A DNA stretch of 64,000 nucleotides from Brachyhypopomus gauderio (taxonomy: Eukaryota > Chordata > Actinopteri > Gymnotiformes > Hypopomidae), in NCBI RefSeq assembly GCF_052324685.1, contig NW_027506902.1:892441-956440 (forward strand), given 5' to 3'. The position numbers and the translations under genes were made by a program. Of this stretch, positions 20,301 through 35,899 are shown in pieces. The notes under the pieces are model-generated. The model did no database searches. It was not told the DNA's origin and saw only the letters and a list, made by a program, of their open reading frames with translations. The stretch's first letter is position 1. Each line of letters starts with the position of its first letter.

Positions 20301-20945
20301 CACACTGCTCTTGCATGTCGGCTGTTTTCTGAGACATCTGACATGTCTTTTTGTGAGTCTAGCACACCTGGTGCAGCTCACGAGGTCATTATCAAGCTCC
20401 TTTTAAATGATCTCAGGTGTGTTGATGCAGGGAATTTTTGAAATTGTATAAAAATGTTGAGCTGAAAACCAGGTGAAGAGTAGAACTTGTATTAGTTCCT
20501 TTGTAAGGTAAATGGAACACATCTGTAGGTTTAAGGGAGAAGGAAATATTAGCAGTTTAAATATGATACATAAGCTGGAGTTCATGTGGTCTGGAATGGG
20601 AATGATAAGGAAGTTAAGGTGACAGTTCACCGAGTCAGTAAGGCTTATGGGTAGAAGCTGTTCCTGAGTCTCAATGTAAGGACCCAGATCTTCCAGTACA
20701 ACCTGTCAGCTGCCAGGAGAGTGAACTATGTTGCTCATGTACAGTTAGTTGATGAAGCTTAATACTTTTATTTGTACGCCACCTTGTGCAGTATAAATAC
20801 AGCACCTTGTGTATAAATTAAACTACATCTCCTTGCAGGATTGCTAATGATGCTGTAAGCCTTCCTTGGTAGGGCCAGACAACAGAGATCTTAAAGGATA
20901 GAAATTAATAACACTACCACTATGTGCAACATTCAATTTACCTGT
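20300..20945. other. Intergenic, nothing recognised
   Basis: AT-rich with no clear gene or repeat ends. Confidence 0.3.
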
Positions 20946-20953
20946 GTGCCAGT

Positions 20954-21651
20954 CAGAGGCGTAGCGCAAAATTCTGGGGCCCCACCGCAAGGAGGCAATG
21001 AGGAGGCCCGTGCGTGAGCTAAAATCTCGCGAGCGACCGTAGCGCGCGACCCTGCGCGAGCGTCGCGAGCGTCACTGCAGTGTAAAATATGGCTTTGCAG
21101 TGTTGTCCGAAAACATACGTTAACAAATACGAGCCTCTTGTAATTCCAGGACGAAACATAAGAGAACGTGAAGACGTTAAGATTGGGCGTTTTGAAAATA
21201 AACAACCATTAAATAATTTGATAAAAAGCGAATAATTTCGAGTATGTGTATAAATATTTAACTAAGTTTAACGTGCTGGGAAATATTGAAATGGACCTTG
21301 AAAGTGATGTACAAATGCTTTAATTCCACCTTGTTAAGGTGTATGAACCCTGCAAACATGACTTTGTTCATCGCGCTGAAGCGCGGCGCGCGTGCGAAGT
21401 TACAAAATTCGAGAGGTGCACAACCTCGCGAATCGACAGCGCGCGAGGTCCTCGCGCACGGGCGGAGCCACAGCGATTACGTCATTTTCGCCGCGCAGAC
21501 CCTCAAGTATAAACCAGGCTTAAGCGTGGGGGAAAACATTAACATCACCCAGGAGGATGACTAAACAACAAACTCGTCTTAAGGCGGGGCCCACCTGTGT
21601 TCGGGGCCCCCCCGCAGTGCGTGCCTTGCGTGCCCCTCCCCTACGCCAGTG
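20954..21651. mobile_element. Non-autonomous hAT element with 8-bp target-site duplication
   Basis: It starts CAGAGGCGTAG and ends with CTACGCCAGTG (complement CACTGGCGTAG). The flanking direct repeat GTGCCAGT is exact (20946-20953 and 21652-21659). The 698-bp interior is non-coding and CpG-rich in the middle. Its 21290-21490 block is the inverted counterpart of 2930-3130 in the hAT copy at 2850-3770, so the two are distant members of one family. Confidence 0.9.
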
Positions 21652-21659
21652 GTGCCAGT

Positions 21660-22980
21660 TGTTACTGGACAACACATTACCCAACAGTAACCTATTCTAG
21701 TAAGAGCTGAATCTGCCTGAAGGCCAAGTTCCTGGACTTCATCACGGATTATTTATATTTAGTGTAACCTTCCCATTTTGGGAATTTTGTAATCAAGTTG
21801 ATATTCATTATTTATTCATCTGAGTAAACTGAATGGTGCTAATTAATTAATTTTCCATAGTTTCTTGATTCCATTTTGTCATTAGGAATTTTATGTAGGT
21901 ACACCTGCATTGGAAGGAATTTCTTAAACCAAGCTTGCCTATTAATTTTAAATGCATATAACAGTAAGGAAGAGAACACAATCAAGAAAGAAACAGCATC
22001 AAATTTAACAAAGTTTCAAGTTTATTTTACTGATTTTTTTTCCAGAGGCTCATGTTTTTCCAATAGGAAATTGAAGTAGGTATAAAATGTAAGGGACATG
22101 CTTAACACTTCATGGCGAAAAAAAAAGAAACAAACATGTAAAAACAGCTTTAAAAGCCTTCGGGCTCAGATACAGGATACAAGCTCCATGGATCCTAAAA
22201 GTGGTAAATGACCTTCTTCACAACCTTCTAAACCAGTCTTTTCCTACATCACGTCCTCCTACATGATCTACTTATCCATGGCTGTCTACACCTTCCTCCT
22301 ACAGACGTTGCTTGGCGCCGAGGTGGGAAGACTGGACAGCACTCTCTACGTGCACCCCATCGTTCATTCGGCCCTCTGTTTCTCTCAGTGTCTTTCACAA
22401 GATCTTTCACATCTGTAAACCATTCGACTGAATACTGTAATCCTCACAGTGAATGAGGGCATGCTGAAATGGCAAAGTTTTGCCAAGACTGTGCCATTGT
22501 AGTGCAACACTCAAACAAACACTTTTACAATCTTTTCCAAATGAATCTGCTCTACAGGAAGGTGTTTTTCACATTTTCTTGCAGTTGTTAAAAAGTATAG
22601 CAAACAAAGACAAAAAACAAAGGGGAAAAGAAGAATAAATAATGGCTTTGAACACTCATGTCCTCCACACAGGGTGTTCTGTCTCCCTTCCGATCCCATT
22701 GCTGGACACAAATTCTGGCACGACTAATGTCATCCAGATGTGCTTCTGTGTCTTTAGAGCCGTCATATTACTGGTCAGATGTACATGGTTGGCTTTACAT
22801 GACACAGATAGAGAACAACTTAGGGCAAAATGACAGCATCAGTGATGGTTCTCCGTTAAGAATGGTGTTTAATTTAGAACCAAGCAGAAACAACCTGTCC
22901 CACCGTGAACGGGGAAGTGAGGACATCAGAGAAAATTAAAATGGAAATAATTTTATGAACATCAATCCCTACTAGTGTGG
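21660..22980. other. Intergenic, possible distal TUBB 3' UTR
   Basis: No gene is seen. On the minus strand an alternative AATAAA (tttatt) occurs near 22020, so part of this stretch could be an extended TUBB 3' UTR. Confidence 0.3.
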
Positions 22981-22983
22981 AGG

Positions 22984-22989
22984 TTTATT
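22984..22989 (-). terminator. TUBB polyadenylation signal
   Basis: Minus-strand AATAAA, about 200 nt beyond the TUBB stop codon. Confidence 0.5.
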
Positions 22990-23189
22990 ATTCAATTTAT
23001 TCCATTCTGTGTTGAAGAAAATTCGTTCAGGATTCCGTTGGTGGTTTTGGCCCCATTTGTCTAGCGCTAACTTCTACGTTGTTTGAGACACTTACGGTTG
23101 GATCCGTATGTGCTTGGCTACATTTTCCTCCTTAAACACCCTCCAAATGTTGCTCCCACACCCCCTTCCCTTGTTCAATCTTCATCTTC

Positions 23190-27472
<4,283 letters not shown>

Positions 27473-27700
27473 GGTTAAGATTCAAGTGCAACGGTCTTCA
27501 CTCCCCAAACGTGACGGCGTGGCTCCGCTATAATGACTGTGCACGGACAAAGGCTTTATATTCCTGGACGAGCTCCAGAACGAGGCTGCTTCAGGAGCGG
27601 GCGGGGTCCACCGAGCGCACAGCTGTTCACTCATTTGATTGGTGCGAATGAGGCAGTATGGGCGGGACGTTAGCAGGGGTCACTTTAGACTTTAGTAGGG
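27473..27700 (-). promoter_or_regulatory. TUBB core promoter
   Basis: On the minus strand a TATAAA box (plus-strand tttata, 27555-27560) lies 83 bp upstream of the ATG, in a GC-rich segment. This predicts transcription start near 27530 and a 5' UTR of about 55 nt. The first intron directly after codon 19 is the usual beta-tubulin arrangement. Confidence 0.65.
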
Positions 27701-28199
27701 GTGCCACCAGAAAGACTACTAAGGAAGACTGTATAAGTGTCATACAATATTTTTCTTTATCAATATTATCTAATTCAAAAGATAAATACTTAAAGTTAAA
27801 ATTATTTTCATGCATGTTATTCTGCCATTTAAATACATGTAAGTTATTCTACCATTTATGTCACGACAGTTTAGTACACTATAGTGTTCACTATTACTTA
27901 AATCCTCTGTAGGCCCATTTCAATATAAACCAACACGATGTCCGTGTAAAAAATTATCTCTATTGCACAGATGGGTTAAAAGCGGAGGACAAATTTCGAT
28001 TGGGGTGTAAAAATCACAATTGACAAAATATGGCACATTTACATTTTATTGTGTGTGATAGTCCAGCGTTTGTTTGCGTCTTGAGTTCAGGATTGTGCTA
28101 CACTTCTTCCGCCAGGGGGCGCTCCGTTTGCGAAAGTTTTTGTCGAATGGGCGTGGTCAAGGGAGTCTGTCGCGTCAGAGACGTTTTTCCTCAACAAAA

Positions 28200-28302
28200 A
28201 TACTTTCTTTAGCCAGGGCTTCAACTCGTTCGGTGGTTGCGAAAACATTCGATTATTTACCTCATTTCAGCTGTTAGCTTTGGGTAAAACATCTTAATCT
28301 CG
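28200..28302 (+). promoter_or_regulatory. flot1: Probable FLOT1 untranslated first exon
   Basis: A consensus donor (TCTCG followed by GTAAGAAA) at 28302/28303 follows a CpG-containing, TATA-less region, and the first coding exon has its own acceptor at 29253. An untranslated exon ending at 28302 is therefore likely; its start is unknown. The region 27700-28200 between the divergent TUBB and FLOT1 starts holds nothing else recognised. Confidence 0.4.
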
Positions 28303-29271
28303 GTAAGAAAACACATTCAAGTATCTAAGCTAATGTTCTAAATGTTTTGTTTTACGGCTAGGTAACTTGAGCGAGTTGTAACTATGTTTAAGTAAAATGT
28401 TCTTACGAATTCACAAACCCGTAAGCTGTCTAACCAGCGAACGGTTTGGCTGGTAAAGTTAGGATCGATAAGATAGCTAGCTAGTGTTTTCTTCTAACCA
28501 GACGCATTGTAGCATTGTCTAGCTGCGAAAATATGACCACGTTAGCTCTAATCTAAACACTTTGATGAATCTAAACACAGCATATTGTCAGGTATGTTAA
28601 CTAGCTAACTAACCTTGACTTACGTAAACGGCGTTAGCGTAGCAGCGTCTTGTGACTGTTGGCTAAGAGGCGTCTAGATAACTTAGTCGGTTCTGCGCGT
28701 AGCTAACTGCAAAAGATGAACAGATGTTCGAGAAAAGTGATGTGCTATCATCTATCTACTTCATCGTTAGTGCTTTCAGTTAATTTCAGTCTACAAGAGG
28801 CTGGTGTAAGCTTTATAAATATAACGTTACGATGTCCGATTCATCGCTTTTAGCAGTATTACGGCGACGACTTATATTTGTACTGCAAACATCTACATAT
28901 CAGTCATGGATAGATAGATAATGATATAAATTATCGCATACTAAGAACACGTCTCCTAAGGAAAATAAAACTGAATGCTCGTCTCATATGATCTGACAAA
29001 ACAGTTTATTACTGCAGTGGAACTGAGATGTACAAACAGGAAGTCAGGGGGTGAGGAGAGAGGCAGTTAGCAGAAGTGGAGTGATTTGTGGCTGTCTAAC
29101 TTTACAATTGATCCTCAAACCAAGTGTGGCGTCCTATGCCTGATTATCTCTGTCTGGTTCGTTTACTTAAACCGCCATGATAAGAAACTTTGTTAAATAC
29201 CAGCGGTTTGAAACGTATGTGGTTTTAAGGAGTTGAAATCATGCTGTCTACAGACTAGATTCAGTGTGAAG

Positions 29272-32266
29272 ATGTTCTACACATGTGGACCCAATGAAGC
29301 AATGGTGGTTTCAGGTAAGATCAGACTTCATTGTTTATAGGTATAGGTAAGACATTTAGCTTATTGTTAAAACTAAAGTGTGTGTGTGTAATATATATAT
29401 AATTACACACACACACAAATTAGTTTTGTTTGCCAAGACTTACAGGAGTGATACAAATACTTAAATGTAAAATGTGCCAGAGTCTGTGTTTCATCTACAC
29501 TGATTTCTGTTATCAGTGTTTTTGTGTTTTTGCACCTTTGTGCTGTACTGCTAATTAAACTATATGTTCTTACTTTAGAAAGTTCAAATCAGAAGTAGAA
29601 TTAGAATTGTGACAGTGTAAATGTTTGTTAGCATTTATTTGTACTGGAGCCTCAAAATATTTCTGTCGTAATATGATTTTGGCTATGGGCTCTTAATTGG
29701 TTCACTGGGGTTAGACCATGACCCTTTAACAACAACAAGTCTATTGTTTCGGTGGTTTAGTTGTTTGCGTTTTTCCTTCTCGTGAAGCAGTGTGTGCAGA
29801 TGCACAAACAGATGCCCTAGTTTGTGCCCGTCTGCCCGAACATCACAGGTGACTTCTGATCAGCTACATCCTGTGATGGGTGGGGTCACAACCCCACTGG
29901 CATGGGAGTGGCCAGCAGCACACTGATGCCTGGCAGTGCAAGTGATTGTGTTTAGGCACTGATCACACAGTAGAGGGACATTGGTCTTGGGCAAAGCTGA
30001 AGGTCCAGATTACTGTATTACAGTTGGGCTCCTGGGGGGAGGGGGGGTAACATGTTTATCCACTTGGTCTATTGTGTGTGTATTGACTCTCCTCTTGACT
30101 GGTAAACCGAGCATATACTTTGACTCTCCTCTTGACTGGTAAACCGAGCATATACTTTGACTCTCCTCTTGACTGGTAAACCGAGCCTATACATTGACTC
30201 TCCTCTTGACTGGTAAACCGAGCATATACTTTGACTCTCCTCTTGACTGGTAAACCGAGCATATACTTTGACTCTCCTCTTGACTGGTAAACCGAGCATA
30301 TACTTTGACTCTCCTCTTGACTGGTAAACCGAGCATATACTTTGACTCTCCTCTTGACTGGTAAACCGAGCATATACTTTGACTCTCCTCTTGACTGGTA
30401 AACCGAGCATATACTTTGACTCTCCTCTTGACTGGTAAACCGAGCATATACTTTGACTCTCCTCTTGACTGGTAAACCGAGCATATACTTTGACTCTCCT
30501 CTTGACTGGTAAACCGAGCATATACTTTGACTCTCCTCTTGACTGGTAAACCGAGCCTGTACTTTGACTCTCCTCTTGACTGGTAAACCGAGCATATACT
30601 TTGACTCTCCTCTTGACTGGTAAACCGAGCCTGTACTTTGACTCTCCTCTTGACTGGTAAACCGAGCCTGTACTTTGACTCTCCTCTTTTGTCAGGCTGT
30701 GGCCGCTCTCCTCCCGTAATGATTGCAGGTGGAAGAGTGTTTGTCATCCCGTGCTTCCAGCAAATTCAAAGGTATTCATCTCACCATTTGTTGTATCCTT
30801 TAAACAACACAAATACAATACGAATATCTTGCTGTGCTAAGAACGATGAAAGTACACACCCTTGATAATACAGGCTTCTAGATCAGTAGGTCCATCATCT
30901 CCTCTCTGAACAGGACAAACAAGCAGACCAGCCAGCAGATACATACATGTGTTTAACATGGCATCCGATGACGGAGAAGGCTGAATCACACACATACCAC
31001 TGAGGGACACATGGCCTTTGTTCCTCATGTTAACAGAGAGATCAGAGTTATCAGTGTGACTGGAGATCACAGCACTAGAGGATCTAGACCAGAATGATGA
31101 CCTAGTGAATAGTTGGAATACTGCAGATAAAGGGAACATTTGTTATGGATTTCCTATATAAAAAATGTTTGGCAAATTGTTGAAAGTGAAGGCAGTTTCA
31201 ACCATGCGCAGCTTCTAAATTTTGTTGTTTTTTTTTTTTTTTTGTTGTTAACCGTGTGAAGTCCTAGAAAGTCCATAAACCAGTGGAGCCAAGTGTGAAC
31301 AGGAGTAGTATTTGACCCGTGTGAACAGGAGTAGTATTTGACCCGTGTGAACAGGAGTAGTATTTGACCCGTGTGAACAGGAGTAGTATTTGACCCGTGT
31401 GAACAGGAGTAGTATTTGACCCGTGTGAACAGGAGTAGTATTTGACCCGTGTGAACAGGAGTAGTATTTGACCCGTGTGAACAGGAGTAGTATTTGACCC
31501 GTGTGAACAGGAGTAGTATTTGACCCGTGTGAACAGGTCAAAAAGAATTCTCTCATTCCAGAAGAACTGGACAGATGAAGAGTCTCTCCCTGCTAGAGTC
31601 ACTCCCTTCAGGATGTGAATGGGATGTTGGATTCCTGTCAGTGGCGTTTGGGAGTGTGGTTGTTGGTCATTTGGTTCAGTTGCCACAACTTCCTGTGCAT
31701 GCCGCTAGGCCTAAGTGCTAATGCACTGCTCTGAGTGACGGGACATGCTCCCAGCCTTTTAAAATGGTGGCATGTCTTCAGTCCCATTTCCTTCAGTCCC
31801 GTAGTCTCATTTCCTTTTCACATCATCCCCGTGATTCAGGCGTTTGTACTGTTTCCTCTGGGTATGCAGCATCCTTTTAAAAATCTCTCTCACTCCCTCC
31901 TTTCTCTTCAGGATAAGCTTGAACACACTCACTCTCAATGTGAAGAGTGATAAGGTGTACACGCGGCACGGAGTGCCCATCTCTGTGACCGGCATCGCAC
32001 AGGTCGGTCACCTGCACCTCAAGTGCGCGTACAGTTTGCAGGCTTTCACTCTGCCTTGCTCAGGGGCTCATGGGTCTCGCTGCTGCCCCCTGCAGGTGAA
32101 GATCCAGGGCCAGAATAAGGAGATGCTGGCTGCAGCCTGCCAGATGTTCATGGGTAAGTCGGAGGGTGAGATTTCCCAGATCGCCTTGGAGACGCTGGAG
32201 GGCCATCAGAGAGCCATCATAGCTCACCTGACTGTGGAGGTAATGATGACACGCATGCTCGCGTGT

Positions 32267-32340
<74 letters not shown>

Positions 32341-34469
32341 CCATGCACGATAGAGAAGATGATAGTGTAGTTGAAGAACAGTGAAAAACCTGCTGTTTAC
32401 AGCTATGGCTGCTAGTGCATCCTGAGGATGTGTAGCCTGTACCTCTAATCAGTAGATTTCACTCTTTCTGTAGGAGATTTATCAAGATCGCAAGAAGTTT
32501 TCAGAGCAAGTGTTCAGAGTGGCCTCTTCTGATCTGGTCAACATGGGCATTGGTGTGGTCAGCTACACACTGAAAGACGTTCATGATGACCAGGTAACCC
32601 TGCCCCCTTGTTAGCACTTTAACCGTCATGGTTCACTGCACACTGACTCAAGGTGTGCTGCTCTCTGCCTGCAGGGCTACCTGACCTCTCTGGGCAAAGC
32701 TCGGACCGCTCAGGTTCAGAGAGACGCCCGCATAGGAGAGGCTCAGTACAAGAGAGACGCCGTCATCCGGGTGAGAAACCTTTCCTCTCTGTACACCTCA
32801 CAATAATCTCCTCTCCTTCATAATTTATCATATTTTCCTCCAAAGGTTTTCATCACCCTTGCACCTCTGTATCTCCGGATGAAATATCGATTTAACATGT
32901 GTATACGTGTGTGTCTGTGTGTAGGAAGCACACGCCATGCAAGAGAAGGTCTCAGCACAATACAAAAACGAGATCGAGATGGCGAAGTCTCAGCGAGACT
33001 TCGAGCTGAAGAAGGCCGCCTACGACACGGAGATCAACACCAAGAAAGCAGAGTCTGAGATGGCCTATCAGCTTCAGGTACCCGAGTTACGCGGACCGCA
33101 GTCCCAAGTTCAAACCCTTCAGACAGTCTGCTGAGCGTGCCGTGCCTTCACGCCAGGTGGCGAAGACCAAGCAGCGCATCGAGGAGGAGAAGATGCAGGT
33201 GCAGGTGGTGGAGCGCATGCAGCAGATCACCCTGCAGGAGCAGGAGATCTCGCGCAAGGAGAAGGAGCTGGAGGCCAGGGTGAAGAAGCCCGCCGAAGCC
33301 GAGAGATACCGCCTGGAGAGGCTGGCCGAGGCAGAACGGTGAGCGAGGTTGCGACCCAGAGCCGTGGGCGGAGCCACGGGCATGTACGGTCGTGTAAACC
33401 CCTCTCCTCCTCCTCCCCAACACAGGCTGCAGCTGATCATGGAGGCGGAGGCGGAGGCGGAGTCCATTAAAGTGAGTTGGGAGGATCTCTCCACGCTGTT
33501 CCTCCACCTTTAGACTCGGTAGCTTTAATCGGTGAGCCCCTCTCCTCCCGCAGATGAAGGGTGAGGCGGAGGCGTTCGCCACGGAGGCCAAGGGCCGGGC
33601 GGAGGCGGAGCAGATGTCCAAGAAGGCAGATGCCTTCAGGCAGTACAAAGAGGGAGCCATGGTGGACATGCTGCTGGAGAAGCTGCCTCTGGTGAGCGTG
33701 ACTGAGCGCGCTCCACACCGGCCGCCTCGACGCACCACGCCACACGCGTACTGAGGAACTGAGGCGTCCGCCCTGTCTCGTGTGTTCCAGATGGCCGAGG
33801 AGATCAGCAAGCCCCTCGCAGCGGCAAAGAAGGTCACCATGGTGTCCAGCGGAGGCTCGGAGGTGGGCGCGGCCAAGCTGACGGGGGAGGTGCTAGACAT
33901 CATGACCCGCCTCCCGCAGACTGTGGAGAAACTAACTGGAGTCAACATCTCTCAGGTGATTTTACACAGACACACACACACACACAATAGACCTCTCTTT
34001 ACAGCCATGTCTATTTCACACCGGGCCTCAGTCAGGCTGTTAACTGATCCCCAGAAGCAGACGCTCTCTGACACAAACTTTCTCTTACACTCAAACACAC
34101 AAACATGCACAGACTCTCTCTCTCTCTCTCACACACACAAACACACACAACAAGGCTCTCTCTGACACACACGCACAGAGACTCTGGATCTGGAGCAGTA
34201 TGTAAAAAGTCCCCCCTCCACTGCCCACAAGTTGTATTTAAAGTTGGGGCAGGAAGGTTATGTTTCATTCGAATACAGTCACGTCCCTTTTTAAACGTGC
34301 CGCCCCCTCTCTTAAAGAGGAAGCCTCAATCCACTGCCACCATTCCCTGAAGAGAGTACAGGTGTCACGAAAGGTCGGGGGTCACGTGACCTCTTGATCT
34401 CCTGCTGTTGACTGCGAAGCCATAAAAGTCCTTGTGTGTTCACAGGTTGCATCCACCCGCGTGCGCTGA
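29272..34469 (+). CDS. flot1: Flotillin-1
   Basis: Flotillin-1 is a lipid-raft scaffold on the cytoplasmic face of plasma membrane and endosomes. Coding exons: 29272-29314, 30696-30771, 31912-32002, 32096-32239, 32474-32593, 32675-32770, 32925-33077, 33157-33338, 33426-33471, 33554-33691, 33791-33955, 34446-34469. The sum is 1278 bp = 425 aa (human 427) with consistent phases. The start [15 protein letters not shown] and the palmitoylated Cys34 (FVIPC) are kept. An SPFH/PHB domain fills about aa 1-185 ([34 protein letters not shown]). The coiled-coil half has [18 protein letters not shown] and the [10 protein letters not shown] and [19 protein letters not shown] repeats. The end [10 protein letters not shown] differs from mammals. 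ATG at 29272 follows an acceptor at 29253. Confidence 0.95.
30080..30690. repeat. 37-bp minisatellite (about 16.5 copies) in FLOT1 intron 1
   Basis: The unit TACTTTGACTCTCCTCTTG + ACTGGTAAACCGAGCATA is repeated head to tail with almost no divergence (variants GCCTATA and GCCTGTA). The final partial unit merges into the polypyrimidine tract and acceptor TTTTGTCAG of exon 2 at 30695. Because 37 is not a multiple of 3 and the minus strand has no stop in any phase, all three minus frames are open; these are not genes. Confidence 0.95.
31293..31537. repeat. 26-bp minisatellite (about 9.4 copies) in FLOT1 intron 2
   Basis: The unit GTGTGAACAGGAGTAG + TATTTGACCC is repeated without visible divergence. 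As with the 37-bp array, the minus strand is stop-free in every phase, giving artefactual ORFs. Confidence 0.95.
32267..32340. repeat. (CA)n microsatellite in FLOT1 intron
   Basis: About 73 bp of CA dinucleotide, 28 bp after the exon ending at 32239. Confidence 0.95.
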
Positions 34470-35871
34470 TTAAGAACCTGAAGGAGGTGGAGGAGGTGGG
34501 GATATGCATGAGGAATGCTGACATCATCCCCCGGCTCAGGCATCTGTTCAGACCTGCATGGCTGTTCTTTTCCTATCACCTCCGTGCTTTACGCAATTGT
34601 TTGTTTGTGTAATCTGTCATTTTTAATGTCATAAGACATTTAGTTTTTTTATGATAAGAGCCTGTTTGCTCTCTCGCTGAAACATTTAGTCAATCAGGTT
34701 ATTTGGTCAGTCAGTACGTGGTTGTCCGTGTGGGATCGTCATAGCGTGTTACTAAGGGTTTGGGCTTTAGGGCTTTAGAGCTGTAACTTGGGCAGCTTTC
34801 ACTCCCGTAGCCACTGACTGTTCTCAGTGCTAGTTTGGACTTTATCTTGAATGCATGTTTAGCTAGTTGAAAGTAAAGGAGTAAAATTATGAAAGTGCTG
34901 TTGTATCAGTTCAGCCAGCTGGAGAGGTTTCTAACATGAGTTCATGTTTTTGTTTGTTTTGAATATATATATAATAGTCTGAAGCATGTATTCTTCGGAA
35001 CTCACTGAATATTCACGTGGTCAAATCCCTGCTGTGAGGTTCTGTTTTTTTAGATCTTTTTTAACATCTAACCAACATTTTTTAAAGATTAATTGTAACA
35101 TTAATCTTGGTAATGTGAAATCATAAAGAGGAACTGTTAGATAAGCAGACTAATATATCCTAACTTGAGGGGGAAGATTTAGTGACCGGACACTTCCTGT
35201 CTGCGTGCTGCTCTGTCCGTCTGTTTCGTAGTCACTCTGCACTACACCTCTGTGGCCAATCACTGAACTAGGAAAGGTGTTTGAACGCCATTGGTACCCA
35301 TATCTGCACATAGTGGAAGCAAAGAGGAAGTGGAGAGGTTGAAAGTACCCCGCGTGGCTGTTAAATCTGGGTCAGACACCCGCACAGCACCCACAAAGAG
35401 TGAGATCTCATGTCTGACAACTTGGGTGATGCTTGTAGTTGGCCGTCAGAAGGTGGATTCAGGGTGTAAACTATGCATGATTATAGTATGTTATTGTGTA
35501 ATCTGGGACCTATTAATACTTGGAGCTGAGGGTTTCCGTGCAGTCCTGGCCAGACATGGACGAGGACATGGACTGTGCTGAAAGCCTCCACTGTGGGCTT
35601 CTCCGGTTTCTGCCATTAGGTGTCACTAAGTGCCTAAAAGCCAGTCTTCCAGGCATGGACGCTGAGGTCATGTGCCTCCCAGCCTGCCCCCAGCTCTGGT
35701 TTCATGTGGCATGGCGGCTGGGGGGCTGGGCTACTCTGGGTTTCCATTCGTCCAGTAAGCCACATCTCTCACCTACATTTTCTTTTAATGCAAAACCTTC
35801 GTCATACATGTCTGTGCCATGTTTCTGAATATTTGTGAAGAATGTGATTGTATACATTATCTAAAAATAAA
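34470..35871 (+). other. flot1: FLOT1 3' UTR
   Basis: From the stop codon to AATAAA at 35866-35871 there is no other gene, so a 1.4-kb 3' UTR is likely. No splice or coding signal of another gene was seen. Confidence 0.5.
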
Positions 35872-35899
35872 TAGTGTGTAACCAACATTTGTCTGAAAT

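Noticed and set aside
30080..30690. CRISPR-like array
   Set aside because: Repeats are directly adjacent with no unique spacers, and the genome is a vertebrate's. It is a minisatellite.
30056..30747. Three overlapping minus-strand ORFs of 150-186 codons with repeated LPVKRRVK or FTSQEES units
   Set aside because: They follow from a 37-bp tandem repeat that lacks stops in every phase. The array is intronic in FLOT1 and has no independent gene signals.
31248..31686. ORFs with repeated [17 protein letters not shown]
   Set aside because: A 26-bp intronic tandem repeat read in rotating frames.
33148..33948. 266-codon minus ORF opposite FLOT1 exons
   Set aside because: It spans introns and exons of FLOT1 and has no family resemblance. 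Antisense shadow of Glu/Ala-rich codons.
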